Shown here in pieces: positions 1 to 9,612 of a DNA stretch of 33,582 nucleotides (positions are counted from its first letter, which is position 1; every line of letters begins with the position of its first letter). The stretch lies in the NCBI GenBank assembly GCA_029941985.1, contig JAPYTV010000002.1, positions 1 through 33,582 of the forward strand. The letters run 5' to 3'. A model generated the notes under the pieces. That model was given only the letters and a program-made list of their open reading frames with translations, had not been told where the DNA came from and did no database searches. The position numbers and the translations under genes are program-made. The DNA is from Candidatus Pelagibacter sp. GTDB lineage: Bacteria; Pseudomonadota; Alphaproteobacteria; Pelagibacterales; Pelagibacteraceae.

Positions 1-2
1 AA

Positions 3-308
3 AAATCTAGATTTGGTGATAAACCAAAATCATTTGTAAGAGGAAGAGCAGATAGACCATCAAGAGATGGAGAGAAAAAAAGTTTTGGTTTTAAAGGAAA
101 AAAAAGCTTCTTCAAAAAAGACGATTCAAGACCAACTGGCTATACAAATAACCCAAAATACTTTAGCAAAAAACCATCAGAAAATTTTTTAAATGAGGGT
201 GAAAAAAAAAATTTTGGTTTTAAAGTAAAGAAAAAATTTAAAGGTAGAAGCAATAGACCTAAAAGTTTTATCTTTAAAAAACATAGTCAAAAAAGAGCTA
301 AAATCTAA
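3..308 (+). CDS. C-terminal tail of a basic, low-complexity K/R/F/G-rich protein (partial at 5'); tail type seen on DEAD-box RNA helicases or RluB-type pseudouridine synthases
   Basis: Frame 3 open from the window start to TAA at 306-308; translation KSRFGDKPKSFVRGRADRPSRDGEKKSFGFKGKKSFFKK...FIFKKHSQKRAKI*. No catalytic domain is in the window, so the family is a guess. Confidence 0.45.
   Translation, partial: KSRFGDKPKSFVRGRADRPSRDGEKKSFGFKGKKSFFKKDDSRPTGYTNNPKYFSKKPSENFLNEGEKKNFGFKVKKKFKGRSNRPKSFIFKKHSQKRAKI
69..239 (+). repeat. Imperfect repeated 14-codon unit inside the basic tail (GEKKSFGFKGKKSF at 69-110 and GEKKNFGFKVKKKF at 198-239)
   Basis: Direct comparison of the two in-frame segments: 11 of 14 residues identical. 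Confidence 0.6.
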
Positions 309-418
309 GACTTTTTAGATTTCTCTTTTTTAAGTTTTCTTTTTTCTTTCAGACTTAATTTAGGTTTTTTGCTAACACTTGAATCTTTAAATGATTTTCC
401 ACTATATCTTTTTGACAT
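305..418 (-). CDS. 37-aa highly basic small protein, convergent with and overlapping the preceding stop codon by 4 nt
   Basis: Reverse strand ATG (cat 416-418) to TAG (cta 305-307): MSKRYSGKSFKDSSVSKKPKLSLKEKRKLKKEKSKKS. Below the length cutoff of the supplied ORF track; no family recognised. Confidence 0.4.
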   Translation of the reverse strand: MSKRYSGKSFKDSSVSKKPKLSLKEKRKLKKEKSKKS

Positions 419-441
419 TTTTAAATCTTATAACAGGTTCA

Positions 442-475
442 TAAAAAAAAAGGCCATCTTAAAAGATGGCCTTTT
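442..475 (-). terminator. Rho-independent terminator downstream of groEL
   Basis: Read on -: AAAAGGCCATCTTTTAAGATGGCCTTTTTTTTT; strong GC stem GGCCATCTT/AAGATGGCC followed by a U tract, 26 nt past the groEL stop codon. Confidence 0.9.
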
Positions 476-500
476 AGAATTTTTAATTGAGTAGAAATGA

Positions 501-2192
<1,692 letters not shown>

Positions 2193-2197
2193 TTAAA

Positions 2198-2488
2198 TTA
2201 TTTATCTGAAATACCCATAATGTCTGATTCTTTCATTATGCTGTATTCTTTGCCATCGATTTTGATTTCAGTTCCAGACCATTTGCCAAAAAGAACCTTA
2301 TCACCAACTTTAACATCCATCGGCATTATCTTTCCATCTTCAGTTTTTGCACCACCGCCAATAGCAATCACTTTACCTTCTTGGGGTTTTTCTTGCGCTG
2401 TATCAGGGATGATTATTCCTCCAGCAGTTTTTTCACTGCTGTCTAAAACTTCTATTAAAACTCTATCGTGTAACGGTTTAAATTTCAT
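2198..2488 (-). CDS. groES: Co-chaperonin GroES
   Basis: 96 aa; [46 protein letters not shown] is diagnostic; directly upstream of groEL. Confidence 0.99.
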   Translation of the reverse strand: MKFKPLHDRVLIEVLDSSEKTAGGIIIPDTAQEKPQEGKVIAIGGGAKTEDGKIMPMDVKVGDKVLFGKWSGTEIKIDGKEYSIMKESDIMGISDK

Positions 2489-2513
2489 AAAATTTTCCTT
2501 TCAATATGCGACT

Positions 2514-2542
2514 CATATAGCCACTAGCGAGACTATTTCAAG
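2514..2542 (-). promoter_or_regulatory. Candidate sigma-32 (RpoH)-type heat-shock promoter for groESL
   Basis: On -: CTTGAA (2542-2537), 16-nt spacer, CTATATG (2520-2514); resembles the alphaproteobacterial RpoH pattern CTTGAA-N16/18-CYTATNTG; 26 nt upstream of the groES start. Confidence 0.7.
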
Positions 2543-2557
2543 GTTATAGAAAAAAAA

Positions 2558-2612
2558 TATGTGAGGTAAAAAACCAGAGAAATTGTGTTTTTTATGAGTT
2601 ATACCTCACGTA
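2558..2612 (+). promoter_or_regulatory. Inverted repeat / potential leader hairpin immediately before the HAD-phosphatase start codon
   Basis: GTGAGGTA (2561-2568) and TACCTCAC (2602-2609) are perfect inverted arms; RNA pairing can extend to 2558/2612 with one G-U; an inner AAAAAC (2569-2574)/GTTTTT (2587-2592) stem is also possible. Confidence 0.5.
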
Positions 2613-3431
2613 ATGACCAAAAATTTAGATAATGAGGGATTAAGATCGATAGTAGATAATTATGACATATTTTATATCGATTTATGGGGGGTAGTTCATA
2701 ATGGAATCGTTCTTCATAAAAAGGCAATTGAAACGCTAATGGAGATTACTAAAGCAAAAAAAAATTATGTGCTTTTAACTAATGCACCAAGACCAAATAA
2801 AACAGTAAAGACATTTTTAGAAAAAATGAGCATGGATAAAGAAATTAGAGCAAAGGTATATACATCAGGAGAAGCTGCTTTAACTTATCTAAAAATAAAT
2901 CACTTAAATGAAAAATTTTATCATATAGGTCCACCAAGAGATTTTGATTTATTTGTAGACTTTGACGATAGTAAGACAAAAAATATTAATGACAGCACCT
3001 ATCTGCTATGCACTGGATTATTTGAAAATCATGATGAGGGTTTAAATCATTATAAAAAGTTATTTGAAAATCATATTAATAAGAAAATGATCTGCACTAA
3101 TCCAGATTTGATAGTGGATAGAGGTGGAAAAAGAGAATTATGTGCAGGTTCTGTAGCATTAGTATTTGAGAAAATGGGAGGAGAAGCCATTTATTTTGGA
3201 AAACCCTTTCCAGAAGTTTACAATCAATCAATAGATAATACTAATAAAAAAATATTATCAATTGGGGATAATTTAAATACCGATATTAAAGGAGCAAATC
3301 TTTTAGATTATGATTCTTTATTAATTTCAAATGGGGTTCATAAAAATGAGATTAAGAAAGATGGAGTAGAAAAAGTTTTAAAGAAATATGAAGTTGTAGT
3401 TAATTTTATACAAAGCGAACTTAAGTGGTAA
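2613..3431 (+). CDS. HAD superfamily class IIA hydrolase (NagD-like sugar phosphatase family)
   Basis: DNYDIFYIDLWGVVHNG N-terminal motif, LLTNAPRP, and C-terminal FGKPFPEVYNQS / SIGDNLNTDIKGAN. Confidence 0.88.
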   Translation: MTKNLDNEGLRSIVDNYDIFYIDLWGVVHNGIVLHKKAIETLMEITKAKKNYVLLTNAPRPNKTVKTFLEKMSMDKEIRAKVYTSGEAALTYLKINHLNEKFYHIGPPRDFDLFVDFDDSKTKNINDSTYLLCTGLFENHDEGLNHYKKLFENHINKKMICTNPDLIVDRGGKRELCAGSVALVFEKMGGEAIYFGKPFPEVYNQSIDNTNKKILSIGDNLNTDIKGANLLDYDSLLISNGVHKNEIKKDGVEKVLKKYEVVVNFIQSELKW

Positions 3432-3435
3432 AAAA

Positions 3436-4353
3436 ATGAGATTGTATAAAAATTTTAATATTTTTAAAAAACATAAAAAATCAATAATCTTAATTGGAAA
3501 TTTTGATGGCGTACACCTAGGTCATCAAAAATTATTTAAATTAGCAACAAAGTACAAAAAAAAATTTAAATTAAAAATTGGTGTGGTGACTTTTGAACCA
3601 ATGCCTAAAATGTACTTTAATCATAAGATTAAAAATTTTAGAATTTCAAATATAATTCAAAAAAATAAAATTTTAAAAGATTTGGGAATTGATTTTGTAA
3701 TTACAAAAAAATTTGATAAAAAATTTTCTAAAATTAAAGCTAACTTTTTTATAAAGAATATTTTATATAAAAAATTAAATGCCAAATATATATTTGTTAG
3801 CAATAATTTTAGATTTGGAAATAAAAGAGAAGGAGATGTTAAGCAATTGATAAGAAGTGAGAAAACTTATAACTATAAAATAATAAAACCAAAACCATTA
3901 ATATTAAAAAATAAAGTTATTTCCTCGTCATTTATTAGAAAGCTTTTAGAGAAAGGAAAATTAAAAAAAGTAAATAGCCTTTTAAATAGAAAATGGTCCA
4001 TCGAAGGAGTCGTTCAAAGGGGAAGGCAGCAAGGTAAAAAAATTGGTTTTCCAACTTGTAACATAGATATTAAAGATTACGTGATTGCTATGCCAGGAGT
4101 ATATGCAGCTAAAGTGAGACAACAAAATGTCAAGAAACCTTTAAAAGCAATAGCCAACCTTGGTTATAGGCCTACTTTTAATCAAAAAAAAATTTTATTG
4201 GAAGTTCATATTTTTAATTTTTCTGGAAATCTTTACAATAAGTATTTATCAGTTGAATTTATAAAATTTATTAGAAAAGAAAAAAAATTTAATAATGTTA
4301 ATCAGTTAAAAAAACAAATTCAAAGTGATCTAAAGACTGCTAAAAAAAGTTAA
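3436..4353 (+). CDS. ribF: Bifunctional riboflavin kinase / FAD synthetase
   Basis: IGNFDGVHLGHQKLF nucleotidyltransferase motif; C-terminal kinase motifs GRQQGKKIGFPTCNI, GVYAAKV, NLGYRPTF, LEVHIFNF. Confidence 0.97.
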   Translation: MRLYKNFNIFKKHKKSIILIGNFDGVHLGHQKLFKLATKYKKKFKLKIGVVTFEPMPKMYFNHKIKNFRISNIIQKNKILKDLGIDFVITKKFDKKFSKIKANFFIKNILYKKLNAKYIFVSNNFRFGNKREGDVKQLIRSEKTYNYKIIKPKPLILKNKVISSSFIRKLLEKGKLKKVNSLLNRKWSIEGVVQRGRQQGKKIGFPTCNIDIKDYVIAMPGVYAAKVRQQNVKKPLKAIANLGYRPTFNQKKILLEVHIFNFSGNLYNKYLSVEFIKFIRKEKKFNNVNQLKKQIQSDLKTAKKS

Positions 4354-4354
4354 A

Positions 4355-7072
4355 ATGAGCAAAGAAAATATAAATTTACCTAAAACAGCCTTTTCAATGA
4401 AGGCTAATTTGCAAAATAAAGAACCTGAAATTTTAGAATATTGGAAAAAAATTGATCTTTATAAAGAACTAAGAAAATCTAACAAAGGTAAGGAAAAATT
4501 TATACTTCATGATGGGCCTCCATATGCAAATGGAAACATTCATATGGGTACTGCATTAAATAAAATTCTTAAAGATATTATTGTTAAATTTCATCAAATG
4601 GATGGAAAAGACTCAGTTTATGTTCCAGGGTGGGATTGTCATGGACTACCCATTGAATGGAAAATTGAAGAACAATATAAAAAAAATAAAAAAAATAAGA
4701 ATGAAGTCCCAATAATAGAATTTAGAAAAGAATGTAGAACTTTTGCAGAAAAATGGATTGAAGTTCACAAAGAACAATTTAAGAGATTAGGTGTTGTGGG
4801 AGATTGGGAAAATCATTATTCCACAATGAGCTTTGATGCTGAAGCGCAAATAGTTAGAGAGCTTGGTAAATTTTTAAAAGAAGGAAGTCTTTACAGGGGA
4901 TTTAAACCTGTTCTTTGGTCAACTGTAGAAAAAACTGCGTTAGCAGATGCTGAAGTTGAATATCAAGACCATAAGTCAGACACAATCTATGCTGCCTTTT
5001 CGGTAAAAAAATCAAATTTAAAAGATCTTGAAGGAACAGATGTTATTATTTGGACCACAACACCTTGGACAATACCAGCAAATAAGGCTTTAGCTTATAA
5101 TGAAGCGCTAGATTATTTAATCATTCAAATAGACGATGATGGAGATTTTAAAAATAAAAAAATAGTAATTGCAGAAGCGCTATTAGATTCAATCATAAAG
5201 GGTTGTTATATTAAAAGTTATAAAGAAATTAAAAAATTTAAAGGAATAGAATTTAAAGATACAATTTGTAGTCATCCATTTTTAGACATTGGTTATGATT
5301 ATGAAATTCCAATGTTAGAAGCAAGATTTGTAACAACAGAGCAGGGCACAGGCATAGTACACTGTGCACCCAGTCATGGTCCTGATGATTTTAATCTTTG
5401 CCTAAACAATGGAATAAAAGCAATTGAAACTGTTGATGGAGATGGAAAATATACAAAAAACCTTCCTTTGTTTGAGGGAATACATATATTTAAAGCAAAT
5501 CCAATTGTAATTGAAAAATTAAAAGAACAAAAAAGATTATTATCTAATGGAGAGCTAGTCCATTCTTACCCTCATTCATGGAGATCAAAAGCTCCTCTTG
5601 TTCATAGAGCAACTCCCCAATGGTTTATTTCAATGGAAAGCCATGGTCTTAGAAAAAAAGCATTAAAAGCTCTTGATGACACAACATTTTACCCAAACAA
5701 AGGTAGAGAAAGAATAAAAGCAATGATCGAAACAAGACCTGATTGGTGTGTTTCAAGACAAAGAGTCTGGGGAGTTCCATTGCCTATATTTGTTCATAAG
5801 GTAACTAAAGAAATTTTAGTAGATGATGAGGTAAATGAAAATATTGCAAATATTTATGAAAAAGAAGGTTCAGATTGTTGGTTTTCAGACAATCCACAAA
5901 GATTTTTGGGTGAGAAATATAAAGCAGAAGATTACGATAAATTAAGTGATATTGTTGAAGTTTGGTTTGATAGTGGTTGTACACATTCATTTGTTTTGGA
6001 AAAAAGAAAAGATCTTCAATGGCCAGCATCAATGTATTTAGAAGGATCAGATCAACATAGAGGCTGGTTTCATTCTTCGCTCCTTGAATCATGTGGAACT
6101 AGAGGTCGTGCACCCTATGAATCAATTCTATCACACGGTTTTGTTGTTGATGGCAAAGGACTTAAAATGTCTAAATCACTTGGCAACGTAATTGCACCAG
6201 AAGATATATTGAAAAAATATGGTGCTGATATTTTAAGAATATGGGTTGCTTCTTCAAATTATGAAGAAGATCTAAGAATAGATAATTCGATAGTAGAGCA
6301 ACATGCAGATTCATATAGAAAAATACGAAATACTTTTAGGTATTTACTTGGCAATTTAAATGATGAATTTAAATATATAGATTTTAATAAATTAAATTTA
6401 AAAGATTTACCAGAACTTGAGCAATATATGCTACACAAAGTTTATCATTTAAATAAAAATTTTAAAAAATATTTTAGCAATTATGATTTTCATAATCTTT
6501 ACAAAGAATTATTAAATTTTTGCACTGTTGATTTATCAGCTTTCTATTTTGATATAAGAAAAGATTCCTTATATTGTGATACTAAAAATTCAGATAAAAG
6601 AAAAAGTTGTATTGTGGTATTAAATATTATACTTGAATCTTTACTTAAATGGTTTGCTCCCATACTTTCATTTACAACAGAAGAAATTTATACTTTAATT
6701 AATAAAGATAAAAAAAGTATTCACTTAGAAAATTTTGTTGAAATACCTAAAATGTTTGCAAATGAAAAATTAAATGAAAAATGGATAGAATTAAAAAAAA
6801 TTAGAGATATTTGTAACATTAGTATTGAAGTGAAAAGAGTAAGTAAAGAAATCGGATCAAGTCTTGAAGCTAATTTGATAATAAATTTAAATAAAAAAAT
6901 ATTTGAAATTACAAAAAATATAGACTTTTCAGAATTATGTATTACTTCTGGTGCAAAAATTGAGAAAACAACTTCAGAAGAAATAAGTGTTAAAACAGAA
7001 AAGGCCGAAGGGAATAAATGTCCTGTTTGTTGGAAAATCAATAAAGATCAATGTGAAAGACATCCAGCTTAA
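4355..7072 (+). CDS. ileS: Isoleucyl-tRNA synthetase
   Basis: 905 aa; HIGH-type PPYANGNIHMG, KMSKS motif KMSKSLGN, WVASSNYEEDLRI, C-terminal CPVCW. Confidence 0.98.
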   Translation: MSKENINLPKTAFSMKANLQNKEPEILEYWKKIDLYKELRKSNKGKEKFILHDGPPYANGNIHMGTALNKILKDIIVKFHQMDGKDSVYVPGWDCHGLPIEWKIEEQYKKNKKNKNEVPIIEFRKECRTFAEKWIEVHKEQFKRLGVVGDWENHYSTMSFDAEAQIVRELGKFLKEGSLYRGFKPVLWSTVEKTALADAEVEYQDHKSDTIYAAFSVKKSNLKDLEGTDVIIWTTTPWTIPANKALAYNEALDYLIIQIDDDGDFKNKKIVIAEALLDSIIKGCYIKSYKEIKKFKGIEFKDTICSHPFLDIGYDYEIPMLEARFVTTEQGTGIVHCAPSHGPDDFNLCLNNGIKAIETVDGDGKYTKNLPLFEGIHIFKANPIVIEKLKEQKRLLSNGELVHSYPHSWRSKAPLVHRATPQWFISMESHGLRKKALKALDDTTFYPNKGRERIKAMIETRPDWCVSRQRVWGVPLPIFVHKVTKEILVDDEVNENIANIYEKEGSDCWFSDNPQRFLGEKYKAEDYDKLSDIVEVWFDSGCTHSFVLEKRKDLQWPASMYLEGSDQHRGWFHSSLLESCGTRGRAPYESILSHGFVVDGKGLKMSKSLGNVIAPEDILKKYGADILRIWVASSNYEEDLRIDNSIVEQHADSYRKIRNTFRYLLGNLNDEFKYIDFNKLNLKDLPELEQYMLHKVYHLNKNFKKYFSNYDFHNLYKELLNFCTVDLSAFYFDIRKDSLYCDTKNSDKRKSCIVVLNIILESLLKWFAPILSFTTEEIYTLINKDKKSIHLENFVEIPKMFANEKLNEKWIELKKIRDICNISIEVKRVSKEIGSSLEANLIINLNKKIFEITKNIDFSELCITSGAKIEKTTSEEISVKTEKAEGNKCPVCWKINKDQCERHPA

Positions 7073-7077
7073 ATTAA

Positions 7078-7566
7078 ATGTTCAAAATAAATTTTAAAAA
7101 TACATTAATAAATCTATTAATTATTTTGATTATTTTTTTAGCGGACAGAATATCAAAAAATTATATCCTCAAATTAGCTGAGTTAGAAAATACTGTAGAC
7201 ATATATTTAACATCATACTTAAATCTATATCTAATTTGGAACAAGGGAATAGCTTTTGGGCTATTTTCTTTTGATGACAATTCTGTTTATAATTTAATAA
7301 GCTTAATAATAATTATTATAACTTTTGTTATTCTAATTATGATTATAAAATGTAATGGTTTTAAAAAATACTGTTTAATATCTATATTTGGAGGTTCAAT
7401 AGGTAATCTTTTTGATAGAATTTATTTCTCAGCAGTTCCAGATTTTATTGATCTGCATGTAAATAATTATCATTGGTTTATCTTTAATATTGCAGATATA
7501 TTTATTACAATAGGTGTATTATGCCTTATTTATATAGAAATATTCATTGATAATAAAAAAAAATGA
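7078..7566 (+). CDS. lspA: Lipoprotein signal peptidase (signal peptidase II)
   Basis: 162 aa, four TM segments; catalytic-region motifs GGSIGNLFDRI and DFIDLHVNNYHWFIFNIADIFITIG. Confidence 0.96.
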   Translation: MFKINFKNTLINLLIILIIFLADRISKNYILKLAELENTVDIYLTSYLNLYLIWNKGIAFGLFSFDDNSVYNLISLIIIIITFVILIMIIKCNGFKKYCLISIFGGSIGNLFDRIYFSAVPDFIDLHVNNYHWFIFNIADIFITIGVLCLIYIEIFIDNKKK

Positions 7567-7895
7567 AAAACATAACTAAAAATTTATTTTATTTATTTGT
7601 AATTTTAATTTCTCTAGGCGCCTGTCAAAGTGCAAGAGATGCTTTGGAAGGAAAAAAAAAAGGTGGTGGAGATGAATTTTTGGTGCAAAAAAAAAATCCC
7701 TTAGTGCTACCTCCAGAATTTGATGAATTACCTGAACCCACAACATCTACTAGCGAGGATAAAAACAAAGAAGAAGAAATAGATTTGCAAATTATTTTTG
7801 GAAAAAGCTCAGGCTCAATTAGCACCAACTCAAAAATCAAAACTACCAATGGTCCACTAGAAAAATCTATAATGGAAAAAATTAAAAATAATTAA
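7563..7895 (+). CDS. Small lipoprotein, DUF3035/BamF-like
   Basis: Signal peptide with lipobox LGAC; motif NPLVLPPEFDELPEP resembles the DUF3035 core; directly after lspA. Confidence 0.6.
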   Translation: MKNITKNLFYLFVILISLGACQSARDALEGKKKGGGDEFLVQKKNPLVLPPEFDELPEPTTSTSEDKNKEEEIDLQIIFGKSSGSISTNSKIKTTNGPLEKSIMEKIKNN

Positions 7896-9052
7896 TGCTA
7901 ACAAAAAATATTAATTTTAAAAATTTTCAATATAAAAAAAATACTAAAAAAATTAGAAATGATTTAAAGGTATTTTTAAAAGAAAATACAGAAACATATA
8001 AATCATTAAGCTCAAGTTATAAAAATCATTATGATAAAAAAGTTGTTAAAAAATTAAAAAAATATTCTAAAATAAGAATTATTGGAATGGGTGGTTCAAT
8101 TTTAGGAACCGAGTCTATTTATGATTTTTTGCAACATAAAATTAAAAAAAAATTTTATTTTATTAATAACATTCAACCTAAAATTAATTTTAACAACAAA
8201 AAAAAAGATTATATTAATTTAATAGTTTCTAAATCTGGAAACACACTTGAAACAATATCAAATGCAAATATTATTATTAAAAAAAAAGATACAAATGTAT
8301 TTATCACAGAGAATAAAAAAAGTTATTTATGGTTGTTAGCCAAAAAATTAAAAGCTGAAATTGTTCATCACAATAATTTCATAGGAGGGAGATACTCCGT
8401 ATTATCTGAAGTTGGTATGTTACCTGCAGAATTAATGGGATTAAATATAAAAAAATTTAAACAAATAAATAATTTAGTTAAAAATAAAAACTTTGTAAAT
8501 TTGTTAACCTCAAATGTCAGCAATACACTTTATTTTTTAAAACAAAAAAAATTTAATTCTGTTATTCTTAATTATGATGAAAAATCTAAAAATTTATTCA
8601 AATGGTATCAACAATTAATAGCTGAGAGCTTAGGAAAAAAAAAAAATGGAATTTTGCCAATAATTTCTTCAATGCCAAAAGATAATCATAGTCTTATGCA
8701 ATTTTATCTAGATGGCCCTAAAAATAACTTCTTCACTTTTTTTTACGTAAAGGAGAAAAATTCTTCTAAGATTATTAATAAAGAAGTTCTTTCTTCTCAT
8801 TTCTATTTAAAAAATAAAAATATAAATCAAATAATGTTTTCTCAAAAATTAGCTACGCAAAGTGTATTTTCTAAGAAAAATATACCATTTAGAAGTTTTG
8901 AAATTTCAAATAGAGATGAAAAAACTTTAGGTGAACTTTTTTGTTTTTTTATTTTAGAAACAATCCTAATAGGTAGAGCATTAAAAATTAACCCTTATGA
9001 TCAGCCTTCTGTAGAATTAATTAAAAAAGAAACAAAAAAAATTTTAGTTTAA
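7895..9052 (+). CDS. pgi: Short, divergent glucose-6-phosphate isomerase
   Basis: 385 aa; GMGGSILG, SKSGNTLET, GGRYSVLSEVGMLP, WYQQLIAESLGK, KDNHSLMQFYLDG, INPYDQPSVELIK. Confidence 0.9.
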   Translation: MLTKNINFKNFQYKKNTKKIRNDLKVFLKENTETYKSLSSSYKNHYDKKVVKKLKKYSKIRIIGMGGSILGTESIYDFLQHKIKKKFYFINNIQPKINFNNKKKDYINLIVSKSGNTLETISNANIIIKKKDTNVFITENKKSYLWLLAKKLKAEIVHHNNFIGGRYSVLSEVGMLPAELMGLNIKKFKQINNLVKNKNFVNLLTSNVSNTLYFLKQKKFNSVILNYDEKSKNLFKWYQQLIAESLGKKKNGILPIISSMPKDNHSLMQFYLDGPKNNFFTFFYVKEKNSSKIINKEVLSSHFYLKNKNINQIMFSQKLATQSVFSKKNIPFRSFEISNRDEKTLGELFCFFILETILIGRALKINPYDQPSVELIKKETKKILV

Positions 9053-9612
9053 GCACAATATCCAAAAATAATTTTTGAAATACCATAAGTCTTTTGTTCT
9101 ATAAGATTGAAACTATTAGGAAATTCATCTTCTTCTTTTTTATGTCTATGAATAATAAATATACCTTCTTTTTTTAGTATATTTGATTCAATTATTTTTT
9201 TTAATAATGTGTGTAATCTTTTTTCTTTATATGGTGGATCCATGAAAATAATATCAAATTCTATTTTTAAGTTATTAAAATCTAATTGATCAAATATATC
9301 TTTTTCAATTATTGAAGAGTTATTTAGATAATTTAAATTAAGAATATTTTTTTTTAAGATAGGAAGTACTTCTTTATAGTTTTCAACAAAGATCGAAGTC
9401 GACGCCCCTCTTGATAAGCACTCCAATCCAAATGAACCAACACCTGAAAATAAATCCAATATATTTGATTCTTCTATATTTATATTAAATTTATTTGAAT
9501 GTTTAATTATATTAAAGATGGATTCTTTTGTTAAATCTTTAAGTGGTCTTGTAGATTTATCTTTAGGTGAAAGAATTTTTTTACCTTTAAAGTTTCCAGA
9601 TATTATTCTCAT
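9049..9612 (-). CDS. rsmD: 16S rRNA (guanine966-N2)-methyltransferase
   Basis: MRIISGNFKGKKILSPKDKSTRPLKDLTKESIFNII start and FMDPPYKE catalytic motif. Confidence 0.95.
   Translation of the reverse strand: MRIISGNFKGKKILSPKDKSTRPLKDLTKESIFNIIKHSNKFNINIEESNILDLFSGVGSFGLECLSRGASTSIFVENYKEVLPILKKNILNLNYLNNSSIIEKDIFDQLDFNNLKIEFDIIFMDPPYKEKRLHTLLKKIIESNILKKEGIFIIHRHKKEEDEFPNSFNLIEQKTYGISKIIFGYCA

Noticed and set aside
2220-2549. 109-aa plus-strand ORF
   Set aside because: Antisense to the certain groES gene and crosses its promoter; composition reflects the opposite strand.
5805-6092. 95-aa and (6721-7041) 106-aa minus-strand ORFs inside ileS
   Set aside because: Antisense to a fully conserved IleRS; no recognisable protein features.
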